In this document: one piece after another, positions 19,001 through 26,509 of the stretch | How positions within the stretch are numbered: position 1 is the first letter of the stretch | Layout of the letters: every line of letters starts with the position of its first letter | From: Nevskia sp. | GTDB lineage: Bacteria; Pseudomonadota; Gammaproteobacteria; Nevskiales; Nevskiaceae | Length of the DNA: 51,275 nt | Reading direction: 5' to 3' | Assembly (NCBI RefSeq): GCF_023266035.1 | Contig: NZ_JAHFRY010000003.1 | Coordinates: 1-51,275 of the forward strand | Translations under genes and position numbers: made by a program | The notes under the pieces: model-generated | Databases searched by the model: none | Told to the model about the DNA's origin: nothing | The model's input: the letters and a program-made list of their open reading frames with translations, nothing else

Positions 19001-20921
19001 TGCCCGGCCGGACGCGGGTGAAATTGGCGCCGGCAGCGATCTGCACGCTGTCGTCATCGCGCAGCAGCATGGTCGGCCGGAAGCTGTTGTCGGCACCGAT
19101 CGCGCGGCTGCGGCGGCCATCGGTACCGAAGCCGATGTCGAGCGTGCCGGGAATCGTCCCCACGGCGCAGCTGCCGCCGGCGGTGACGCTGATGAAGTTC
19201 TCGCTGACCGCATCGTCACCGACGCCGATGGTCAGCCGGGTGACGGTGCGGGTGCCGGGCGTGGCGGCGGAGTCGTGGCGCACGCGCACGACATCGCCAT
19301 TGCGCACCAGGCGGATGGCATTGCCGGCGCTGGCGTCGGTGTTGACGCCGAAGCTGCCGTTCTCGATGCGCACCAGCGCCGGCACGGTGAGGCCGCTGAT
19401 CAGCACATTGCTGTCCAGCCCGGCCACCGTCACGGCATTGGATTCTCGCCCGGTGCTGACCGGCACGTCGAACTGATCGACCAGCACGAAAGGATTGACC
19501 TTGGTCGGCACCGAGGCGCCGCCCTGCAGGCGCGCGACATAGGTCAGTGCCGGTTCGCCGAACACGCTCTGGCTGCCGATGACGACGATGCGGCCGTCCG
19601 CCGCCAGTGTCAGCGCCAAGGACGTGTTGCCGTTCTGCTGGCTTTGCCGCGGGCCACGCAGCAGTGGGCCGACATCGCCGAAGCCGGTGTCCTGCAGGCC
19701 GTTGGCCAGGAAGCGGCCCACCTGCGCGCCGGTGAAGCCCGGCGTACCGCCGAGGCTGGTGCGCGCCAGCACCAGGATCTTGCCGTCGGGCTGCAGTGCC
19801 AGATCGCGGATGTCCGCGGCCACGGCTTGGCTGTTGCCGCCGGTGCCGGAGGCGAGATCCTGATTGTTGCTGCTGTCGACGATGCCATCGCCGTTGCCGA
19901 AGCTGGGATCGAGGCTGCCGTTGGGCAGCAGTTGCAGCAGCGAGCCGACGCCGATACCGGGGCGGAAGGCGAACACCAGGCGGCGATCCGGCCGGATCGC
20001 CACGCCCAGGCCGGCGCCAAAGCCGCTGAAGCCGATCTTGACTACGCCGCCGGTGCCGAACGCCGGGTCGAGCTGGCCGCTGGCGGTGAGGCGCACCGCA
20101 CCGAAGACGCCGCCCTGGCTGTTGAGCGTGGCGTTGCCGGTGAAGATCGCCGCGTCGCCATCGAGCACCAGGCCGCTGATATCGCTGATCGCGTCCTGCG
20201 GCGAACCGGAGGTCTGCGCGAAGCAGCCGTCGACGCCATCGGCATCGCCTGCGCCATAGCTGGCGTCGAGCGCGCCGGTGCCCAGATAGCGGCAGACCAC
20301 CCAGGCATTGGTGAGGCCGCCGGTGCCGCTGCGCACGTAATTGGCGGCGACCAGAATGCGGCCCTGGCCGTCCACCGCCATCGGCTGCATCACCACGCCG
20401 TTCTGCCAGCCGCCCGCGCTGGCGGGGAATGCGGAAGTCGACAGCGACACCCGGCCCTCAGTACCGAAGCCGGCATCGAGCGCGCCGCCGGCGGTGAACT
20501 TGATCAAATCGAAGCGCGGTGCGCCGTTCTCGGTGGCCAGCGCCACATAGCCGCCGTCCGGTGTGGCGGCGACCCGGCCGAAGCCGGGGACGTTCAGCCC
20601 GCCGATGACGTCCTGGCTGAAGCGGCCATTGCTGGCGAAGCTCGCATCCGGGGCGCCGTTGGCCAGCAGCATCAGCAGCGCCGGGATGGTGTTGGTGCTG
20701 CCGAGCGGGCCGGAATCCGCCGCGATCAGGGTGCGGCCATCGGCCAGGGCCAGCACGTCGCCATAGGTGCCGTTCTCCGAGCGGTTCAGCGCAGTCAGCA
20801 GATGCCCCGGCACTTCGCTGGCCGGGCCGAGCGTGGTGTCGTAATCGGCCGGCGCGGCCAAGGCATCTGGGGCGGCGATGCTGAGCAGCGACAGCAGCAA
20901 GGCGGGGATGGCGGACTTCAT
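16056..20921 (-). CDS. Giant surface protein: delta-60 repeats, Ig-like domains, GlyGly-CTERM and in-frame beta-barrel
   Basis: A 1,621-residue exported protein. Signal peptide about 1-24; a dozen delta-60 repeats (for example GQLDPAFGTGGVV, GSLDASFGSGGVV) between about 40 and 1020; a roughly 105-residue domain present twice (about 477-580 and 1030-1132, each ending in a TAGG motif); and two cadherin/Ig-like tandem repeats (about 1135-1375, YTPAAGFIGTDSFSYTIND and YTPASGFAGTDTFQYTIG). A GlyGly-CTERM-like signal follows (GGGAAGGLLGWLALAALLRR, from residue 1382). Instead of stopping, the frame continues into a second signal-peptide-like stretch from M1404/M1408 (HGLIGAAALLLSAGASA) and an OmpA/Opr-like beta-barrel ending in aromatic FRY. 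It may be a fusion, a lost stop or an assembly error. Start ATG 20921 was chosen for the signal peptide. Confidence 0.82.
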   Translation of the reverse strand: MKSAIPALLLSLLSIAAPDALAAPADYDTTLGPASEVPGHLLTALNRSENGTYGDVLALADGRTLIAADSGPLGSTNTIPALLMLLANGAPDASFASNGRFSQDVIGGLNVPGFGRVAATPDGGYVALATENGAPRFDLIKFTAGGALDAGFGTEGRVSLSTSAFPASAGGWQNGVVMQPMAVDGQGRILVAANYVRSGTGGLTNAWVVCRYLGTGALDASYGAGDADGVDGCFAQTSGSPQDAISDISGLVLDGDAAIFTGNATLNSQGGVFGAVRLTASGQLDPAFGTGGVVKIGFSGFGAGLGVAIRPDRRLVFAFRPGIGVGSLLQLLPNGSLDPSFGNGDGIVDSSNNQDLASGTGGNSQAVAADIRDLALQPDGKILVLARTSLGGTPGFTGAQVGRFLANGLQDTGFGDVGPLLRGPRQSQQNGNTSLALTLAADGRIVVIGSQSVFGEPALTYVARLQGGASVPTKVNPFVLVDQFDVPVSTGRESNAVTVAGLDSNVLISGLTVPALVRIENGSFGVNTDASAGNAIRLVRNGDVVRVRHDSAATPGTRTVTRLTIGVGDDAVSENFISVTAGGSCAVGTIPGTLDIGFGTDGRRSRAIGADNSFRPTMLLRDDDSVQIAAGANFTRVRPGSPFPSNESDPALFQFTVRGLDDSNFSGDGLADADSLDGRDFSGGYSDAVRQPDGKLVLTARLGIQGGFANVDSAVLRLNPDGSRDGSFGSDGGVTLPKPLPNSEVGTLVGVAVQADGRIVGIGSISQTTGQSIGYFLARFNVDGTLDDGSASDSTPGDSFGNNDADGVNGVFLNRSPAAFAMSSTGYRVRVQGTRIVVIDTTDAVNEVRLFGHAADGSLDASFGSGGVVRDIRGDGFCIRPELLVQPDQKLLFTAECVIGRLNANGSPDTTFGGDGFVFRDASNTRELTSGLARTATKWLVLQPDGKFLTGGSTSDERTEVARFYADGLPDTGFGDDRVSVPLAGSVIFGGLAVDSLGAVLVGNLDNRVTSNTSLELARLCGGASVDTRPDAFSFDDRVDVPLSTEQRSNVYTVSGLEPSVPALIRVENGEYSDGCAGEGAPAFQTSMEKVYNGMRICVRHTSAATPGTAVTTTLILSAGPDEFREDFTTVTAGGPVQNTAPVAVDDSAETTVNTAALINVLFNDSDADGDSLSVVAVSTPANGTAEIVDNQLLYTPAAGFIGTDSFSYTINDGQSPAPPARADRVAAAEADDRQTATVTITVSAAAPVNTPPMAVNDTATTPAGSAVLVDVLANDRDADGDAFEIASVTSPANGTAEIVDGAIRYTPASGFAGTDTFQYTIGTPRRETAAPPLVSAGNASRRPNAEGDDTQTATVTVTVVAAVIPPVVVPDDSVNGSARRGGGAAGGLLGWLALAALLRRIAMRWRMLRGHGLIGAAALLLSAGASAAGPAPAESSNAWYTGVAIGNAASGQRGDGDRAIAGNGNDADATINTLDFSWGVYGGRELNDWLALEASYDNLGRYGAIVSGTSPNPQQLGRDLLNALPIGGDAYGLRLRYSLPLSPTLDAIARLGGYYGHSERRVTINGITERGNDDFGGVMAGLGVRHTLDARWAVLIDTQMYWPEQGKRLLRAALALEFRY

Positions 20922-21101
20922 GTCGGTTTCTCGGCGGTGCAGGATGATGCCGGCGACCTTGCCTTGCGAGCGGCCGAAAAGTGCGACCGATTTGCGACCA
21001 TTTCCCGACGATTGCATGGCCGTCGCCAAGCCCTTGATGAAGATGATCTTTGCGTGCGAGCGCTGGCGGTGATCGGCCGCGGTTTTGCCGCCTCGCCACG
21101 G

Positions 21102-23921
21102 ATGCCGCACTATCCCGCCCACGAATTTGCGGGGGCAGCGCGAGACTCATCGGTGGCAGGACCAGGACACCCAGATACCGGCAATGGACGCCGCCCCTCG
21201 CCTTCCGTCGAGCGCGTGCTGATCTATCGCTTCGCCGAGTGCGTGCTCGATAGCCGCAGCCTCGAGCTGAGCGTGCGCGGCGCCATCGTCAAGCTGGAGC
21301 CGAAGCCGCTGGAACTGCTGCTGTTCCTGCTGCGCCATCCGGGCGAAGTGGTGACCAAGGACGAGCTGCAGGACGGCGTCTGGCCAGGCCGCATCCTGTC
21401 GGAATCGGTGCTGACCAAGGCGGTCGCCAAACTGCGGCAAGGTCTGGGCGACGAGGACCAGACCATCCTCAAGACCGTCCATGGCTACGGCTACCGGCTG
21501 CTGGCGCCGGTGACCCTGGAAGTCGCCGGCCCCGCACCTTCCGCTCCGCAATTGCAGCTGGCCGCGGGTGACCATCCGCCGCTACGGCCGCACTGGCAGC
21601 TGAGCGAACGCCTGGGCAGCGGCGGGCTCGGCGAAGTCTGGCTGGCGACGCACGCCAAGACTGGCGAGCGGCGGGTGTTCAAGTTCGCGCTCGATGCCAA
21701 CGGCCTGACCGCGCTGAAGCGCGAGATCACCTTGTTCCGGGTGCTCAAGGACACCCATGGCGATCGCCCGGACCTGATTCGCCTGCTCGACTGGAATGTC
21801 GACGAGCAGCCGTATTTCATCGAATCCGAATACGCCGCCGGCGGCTCGCTGCCGCAGTGGGCCGAGTCGAAAGGCGGCCTGATCGCCGTGCCGCTCGACG
21901 AACGCCTGGAGCTGGTTGCGCAGGCGGCCGATGCACTGGCCGCCGCCCACGCCGCCGGCGTGCTGCACAAGGATCTGAAGCCGGCCAATCTGCTGATCAG
22001 CTTCGATGACGCCGGCCAGACGCGCGTGCGGCTTGGCGATTTCGGCAGCGGCCGGATGATGGATCTGGCCCGCCTCGAACGGCTGGAGATCACCCGGCTC
22101 GGCTTCACCCGCGCGGCCGGCGAGCAGGACGACGACAGCAGCGGCACGCCGTTCTACTTCGCCCCGGAACTGATCGCCGGCCAGCAGCCGACCGTGCAGA
22201 CCGATCTCTACGCGCTCGGCGTGATCCTCTACCAGATGATCGTCGGCGATCTGAAACGGCCGCTGACCGCTGGCTGGGAGCGCGATGTCGCCGATCCGCT
22301 GCTGCGCGAGGACGTGGCTGCCGCTGCGGCCGGGCAGGTCGATGGCCGGCTCAGCGACGCTGCCGAACTGGCGCGCCGCCTGCGCGGCCGTGCCGAACGC
22401 GCCGCCGCCCGCCACGCCGAGCGTGAACAGGTCGCCGAAAGCGAGCGCCTGAAAGCCAAGCTGGCGCGCCTGCACGCGGCACGTCGTCGGCTGATTCCGC
22501 TGGCCGGCGTGCTGCTGATCGGCGTCATCGCCACCTCGCTGATGGCCTTGCGCGCCAGCCAGGCGCGGATCGCCGCCGAGCTGGAAACCGCCAAGAGCGA
22601 GGCGATCAACCGCTTTGTCAACGAAGACCTGCTGAACGCCGCCAATCCGCTGCAGCGCCCGCCCGGCGCGCCGGAAGTGACGGTGCGCGCGGCGCTGGCG
22701 ACGGCCGAGCAGACGGTCGACGCGCGCTTCGCCGATCAGCCGGCGGTGGCCGCATCGGTGCTGACCACGCTCGGCGTGCTGCGCCACGAATTCGGCGATT
22801 ACGACCAGGCGCTGGTGCTGCTCGATCGGGCGATCGCCAAGGCCGAATCGGCGCCGGCCGAGCGCAACAAGGCGCGGCTGGAACGCGCGTCGCTGCTGAT
22901 CTCCGCGGACCGCGACGACGAAGCGATTGCCGCGCTCGACAGCCTGCTGGCCGATCAGCTAAGCGATCCCGGCACGGCTAAGAGCGATGTCCTGGAAACC
23001 CGGCTGCGCCTGCTCGAAGCGCGCTCCGGTCAGGGCAGCGATCCGGACTTCCTCAAGGACCTCGCCACCCTCCGCGACGATGCCAATCGCACGCTCGGCG
23101 AGCCGAACTGGATTGCCGGCGAGGCCGGTGGCCTGATCGCGTCGATCCATCGGGTTGCCGGCCTGCCGGAACGCGGTGTCGACGATGCCCGCCGCGCCTA
23201 CGCCGCGCTGCGCACCGTGCTCGGCGCCGATCACCCGACGACCTTGAAGGTGCAGGTCAGCCTTGCGCACAGCCTCAACGCGCTCGGCCAGAAGGACGAA
23301 GCGGTGAGCGCGCTGCGCGAAGCGTTCGAGCGCATCAAGCTGCGTTTCGGGCCGACCGGAACCGACACCCTGCATGTCCAGAACGAACTCGGCTTCATCC
23401 TCAATATGCAGGGTCGCTACGCGGAAGGCGAAGCGGTGTTCGCCGATCTGGTCGCCCGTCACGAACAACGCGGCAACGGCCAATCCTTCGACATCACCGC
23501 GCCGCTGTCGAACCTCGCCAATGCCCGCCTGCAACTCGGCCGGCCGGCCGAGGCGCTGCCCTTGATCGAGCGCGGCCTGGCGATCCTGAAAGCACTGCCG
23601 GAGCCGCAGCCGGCGCGCGCCGTGATCCTGCGCCGGCTGCAGGCGGAAAGCCTGATGGCGCTGAAGCGCAACGACGAGGCGAAGCTCGCGCTCGATGCTG
23701 GCGAGACTGCAGCCAGCGTGCTGCCGGACACCGATATGCGTCGCCTGGCGCTGTATGGTCAACGGGGCCGCTGGCTGATCGCCAGCGGCGATCCGGCAGC
23801 CGGCGAGCGCCTGCTCGATGCAGCGATCGCCGGCCTGCGCAAGCAGATCAAGGACGATCACCCCTTGCTGGCGCCGCTGCTGCTGGCGCGGGCTTCGTCC
23901 GGCCAGATCCAGAAGCCGTAG
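21102..23921 (+). CDS. Winged-helix DNA-binding / Ser-Thr kinase / TM / TPR protein
   Basis: A fused regulator of about 939 residues. An OmpR/CadC-type winged helix lies at about 41-138 (KPLELLLFLLRHPGEVVTKDEL, ending TVHGYGYRLLAPV). A Ser/Thr kinase follows at about 166-428 with every key element: GSGGLGEV loop (172-179), Lys194, HKDLKPAN (289-296), DFG (313-315) and APE (355-357). Then come a coiled, charged stretch (430-460), one membrane helix (about 465-483) and TPR-like repeats to the end, presumably periplasmic. ATG 21102 lacks a clear ribosome site; GTG 21153 is an alternative. Open frame further upstream is antisense to the giant gene and not coding. It diverges from that gene, with 180 bases between them for both promoters, and may control it. 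Confidence 0.85.
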   Translation: MPHYPAHEFAGAARDSSVAGPGHPDTGNGRRPSPSVERVLIYRFAECVLDSRSLELSVRGAIVKLEPKPLELLLFLLRHPGEVVTKDELQDGVWPGRILSESVLTKAVAKLRQGLGDEDQTILKTVHGYGYRLLAPVTLEVAGPAPSAPQLQLAAGDHPPLRPHWQLSERLGSGGLGEVWLATHAKTGERRVFKFALDANGLTALKREITLFRVLKDTHGDRPDLIRLLDWNVDEQPYFIESEYAAGGSLPQWAESKGGLIAVPLDERLELVAQAADALAAAHAAGVLHKDLKPANLLISFDDAGQTRVRLGDFGSGRMMDLARLERLEITRLGFTRAAGEQDDDSSGTPFYFAPELIAGQQPTVQTDLYALGVILYQMIVGDLKRPLTAGWERDVADPLLREDVAAAAAGQVDGRLSDAAELARRLRGRAERAAARHAEREQVAESERLKAKLARLHAARRRLIPLAGVLLIGVIATSLMALRASQARIAAELETAKSEAINRFVNEDLLNAANPLQRPPGAPEVTVRAALATAEQTVDARFADQPAVAASVLTTLGVLRHEFGDYDQALVLLDRAIAKAESAPAERNKARLERASLLISADRDDEAIAALDSLLADQLSDPGTAKSDVLETRLRLLEARSGQGSDPDFLKDLATLRDDANRTLGEPNWIAGEAGGLIASIHRVAGLPERGVDDARRAYAALRTVLGADHPTTLKVQVSLAHSLNALGQKDEAVSALREAFERIKLRFGPTGTDTLHVQNELGFILNMQGRYAEGEAVFADLVARHEQRGNGQSFDITAPLSNLANARLQLGRPAEALPLIERGLAILKALPEPQPARAVILRRLQAESLMALKRNDEAKLALDAGETAASVLPDTDMRRLALYGQRGRWLIASGDPAAGERLLDAAIAGLRKQIKDDHPLLAPLLLARASSGQIQKP

Positions 23922-23964
23922 CCATCGACGTTGCTGTTGCGGTAGCTTTGCCCGGCCCTGAGTT

Positions 23965-23980
23965 GGTTCGCCAGCGAACC
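23965..23980. promoter_or_regulatory. Palindrome upstream of DUF3015 gene
   Basis: GGTTCGC-CA-GCGAACC is a seven-base perfect dyad 52 bases before the DUF3015 ATG. A -10-like TATAAC follows at 23996-24001, without a convincing -35. It could be an operator or a short terminator hairpin of the kinase gene; there is no U-run. Confidence 0.35.
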
Positions 23981-24031
23981 TTCACAGGGGTCGTCTATAA
24001 CCACAATGAAACCTGTTAGGAGATACGACGC

Positions 24032-24511
24032 ATGAAGAAGCTCATTGCAATCGCTGCCGTCAGCCTGCTGCCTTTCGGTACGGCGCTCGCCGCCCAGGAC
24101 ATCGGCTGCGGTCTCGGTACCGAATTGATGAAGGACCAGAAGGGCCTGATCTTCCGGGTACTCGGTGCCACCACCAACGGCACGTTCTTCAACCAGACCT
24201 TCGGCATCACCAGCGGCACGCTGGGCTGCGCCAAGAACGGCGTGGTTGCCAGCGATGTGCGCCGCTCGATGTTCGCGGCCGCCAACGTCGATCAGCTGTC
24301 GGCCGAAATCGCCGCCGGTGAAGGCGAAACCCTGGCCACGCTGGCTGCGCTGTACAACGTCGATGCCGCTGACGTCGCGGCGTTCAACGCGATGGCTCAG
24401 TCGCACCACGCCGCGCTGTTCCCGAACGCCCAGGTCACCACCGGTGACGTGCTGGCCGCGCTCGAAGTGGCCATGGCTCAGGATGCCCGCCTGGCTCGTT
24501 ACATCGCCTGA
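24032..24511 (+). CDS. DUF3015 exported protein
   Basis: A 159-residue periplasmic protein with a signal peptide (MKKLIAIAAVSLLPFGTALA). The mature start AQDIGCGLGTELMKDQKGLIFRVLGATTNGTFFNQTFGITSGTLGC, with two cysteines that could pair, is typical of DUF3015. The C-terminal half is helical (DQLSAEIAAGEGETLATLAALYNVD). Function is unknown. TAGGAG precedes the ATG. The DUF4105 gene starts three bases after its stop, but a strong terminator follows within that next gene, so this gene probably makes its own abundant short transcript and its partner a rarer read-through one. Confidence 0.85.
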   Translation: MKKLIAIAAVSLLPFGTALAAQDIGCGLGTELMKDQKGLIFRVLGATTNGTFFNQTFGITSGTLGCAKNGVVASDVRRSMFAAANVDQLSAEIAAGEGETLATLAALYNVDAADVAAFNAMAQSHHAALFPNAQVTTGDVLAALEVAMAQDARLARYIA

Positions 24512-24514
24512 TCG

Positions 24515-26407
24515 ATGCTGCGTTCGCGGTACGGAACAGCCCCGCTCGGGGCTGTTCTTTTTTTTAGCCTGTTGCTGGCGCCTCTGCGGGTGCCGGCAGC
24601 AGACAGCTATGCCGACGAGCTGATCGCCGCCGCCGAGCAGCAGGGCCTTGCCGCGTCGCCCGAGTGGGCAAACCTGCTCCATGTCGAGTCGCCGGTGTTC
24701 GGCGCCGCGCGCAGCAGCGTCAAGAGCGACTGGTTCTTCCTGGCGCCGAACGGCGCTGATGACCCCGCTGCCGAACTGCGCGCGACGCTTGCCGCGTTCC
24801 TCGATCCGACCATCCGGGCGCCGAGGAACGAATCGGCCCAATGCATCTTCGGCGCTCGCTACGCCTGGCTCGATGCCCGTCTGCATTTCGATGCCGAACG
24901 CCTGCCGCGCCAGCCCTGCGCCGAGCGTGAGGAATGGCTGACTGCGCTGGCACCGTCGCAAGTCTGGGTGGTGTTCCCGTCGGCCTATCTGAACAGCCCG
25001 GCGTCGATGTTCGGCCATACCTTGCTGCGCCTCGATGGCCCCGAGGTGAAGGCCGGCACGCCGCTGCTCGCCTATGCCGCCAACTACGCCGCCGAGACGC
25101 CGGAAACCAATGGCCTGGTGTTCGCGATCAAGGGGCTGGCCGGCGGTTATGTCGGCCGCTACAGCGTGCTGCCGTATTACGAGAAGGTGCGCGAATACGC
25201 GCGCCTGGAAAGCCGTGATCTCTGGGAATATCCGCTGGCGTTCGACGCCGAGCAGCGCGAGCGCCTGCTGCTGCATCTCTGGGAACTGCGCGGCGCGGCG
25301 TTCACCTATTACTTCTTCACCAAGAACTGTTCGTACCAGCTGCTGACCCTGCTGCGGGTCGCCGATTCGGGCATTGACTGGGGCAATCGCTTCAGCTGGT
25401 GGGCGGCGCCGACCGACACCTTGCGCGCGCTGCAGCCCGGACTCGGCGCACCGCATTACCGGCCGGCACTGGCGACCACCGTTGCCGCCGAAGGCCGGGC
25501 GCTCGATGCCGATCACCGCGATCAGGCCTTGGCGCTGGCAGAAGGTGCGCCTCCAACGGACGGCATCGCTGCGGCGCAGTTGAGCCTCGCCAACGATCTC
25601 GTCCAGTACCACTTTCTCGAAGGCCAGCTGCCGCGCGAGGTCGCCGTGCCGCGATCGCTGGCGCTGCTGCGCGCCCGCGCCGCGACCGGCGAGAAAGGCG
25701 GCCGGGTGACGGTGCCGACGCCGGACACCGATCCCACCGGCGGCCACGCCACCCAGCGGCTGATGATCGGCGCCCAGGCGCGCAGCGAGGGCGGTGACAT
25801 CGCCACCGTCGACTGGCGGCCGGCGTATCACGATCTGCTCGACCCTTCGGCCGGCTACGGCGAAGGCCAGCAGATCAATTTCGTCGATTTCGGCCTGCGC
25901 ACGCGGCTGGCCAATGGCGCAACCACGCTCGACCATCTGGCGCTGCTCGACATCCTGTCGATCGCGCCGCGCAGCAGCTTGTTCCAGCCGATTTCCTGGC
26001 GCGTGCGCCTCGCCCACGAGCGCCCCGATCTCGGCCTCGGCCGCGATCCGCGCACCACCGTGCTGGAGGGTGGCCCGGGTCTGGCCTGGGGACGCTTCGG
26101 CAGCCTGGTCGCCTACGGTCATGCCGAGTTTCGCGCCGAGGTCGGCAATGTCCGCGACAACGGTTACGCGCTGCAGCTCGGGCCACGCCTGGGCTTGCTG
26201 GCGCAGCCGCTGAAGCTCTGGGGCGTGCAGCTCGAAGCGAGCTGGCTGCCGGGCCTCGCCGGCGACGATGCCGATCGCCGAACCATCAGCCTCGAACAGC
26301 AATGGCAGCTCGGCAAGGACTACGGCCTGCGGCTCGGCGCCCGTGCGCTGTGGCTTGGCTCCGAGGAAACGCGGCAGGTCGATCTGCGTCTGATTCGATA
26401 CTTCTGA
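24515..26407 (+). CDS. DUF4105 (Lnb-like N-terminal domain) exported protein
   Basis: A 630-residue envelope protein. The signal peptide (GAVLFFSLLLAPLRVPA) is followed by the DUF4105 domain, in which VVFPSAYLNSPASMFGHTLLRLDG supplies the conserved histidine and FFTKNCSYQLLTLLRV the conserved cysteine, as in NlpC/P60-like thiol folds. The domain has been linked to the Lnb lipoprotein N-acyltransferase, from memory. The C-terminal half (about 400-630) has alternating strands ending in DLRLIRYF, typical of an outer-membrane beta-barrel. ATG 24515 lies three bases after the DUF3015 stop, and codons of the signal peptide contain a perfect intrinsic terminator. No later start would keep the signal peptide. 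Confidence 0.85.
   Translation: MLRSRYGTAPLGAVLFFSLLLAPLRVPAADSYADELIAAAEQQGLAASPEWANLLHVESPVFGAARSSVKSDWFFLAPNGADDPAAELRATLAAFLDPTIRAPRNESAQCIFGARYAWLDARLHFDAERLPRQPCAEREEWLTALAPSQVWVVFPSAYLNSPASMFGHTLLRLDGPEVKAGTPLLAYAANYAAETPETNGLVFAIKGLAGGYVGRYSVLPYYEKVREYARLESRDLWEYPLAFDAEQRERLLLHLWELRGAAFTYYFFTKNCSYQLLTLLRVADSGIDWGNRFSWWAAPTDTLRALQPGLGAPHYRPALATTVAAEGRALDADHRDQALALAEGAPPTDGIAAAQLSLANDLVQYHFLEGQLPREVAVPRSLALLRARAATGEKGGRVTVPTPDTDPTGGHATQRLMIGAQARSEGGDIATVDWRPAYHDLLDPSAGYGEGQQINFVDFGLRTRLANGATTLDHLALLDILSIAPRSSLFQPISWRVRLAHERPDLGLGRDPRTTVLEGGPGLAWGRFGSLVAYGHAEFRAEVGNVRDNGYALQLGPRLGLLAQPLKLWGVQLEASWLPGLAGDDADRRTISLEQQWQLGKDYGLRLGARALWLGSEETRQVDLRLIRYF
24534..24565 (+). terminator. Intrinsic terminator inside DUF4105 signal-peptide codons
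   Basis: A perfect ten-base stem GAACAGCCCC (24534-24543) / GGGGCTGTTC (24548-24557) with a GCTC loop is followed by eight T. It lies 22 bases after the DUF3015 stop and within codons 7-17 of DUF4105, so it would end most transcripts between the two genes unless translation or another factor opens it. Confidence 0.88.
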
Positions 26408-26509
26408 AGCCTTGCGGCAACGGACTGGCGGCAGTCACATCGCGCTGCCTACACTCGCTGAAAGCAGTGCCTTCGACACTGCCATCACCAGCGGTTCAGG
26501 GGCGTCACG

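Noticed and set aside
19275-21101. Long plus-strand open frame upstream of the kinase
   Set aside because: It is antisense to the giant surface gene, rich in His, Ala, Gly and Arg with no domain, and open because of GC-biased codons. Real kinase homology starts after 21200.
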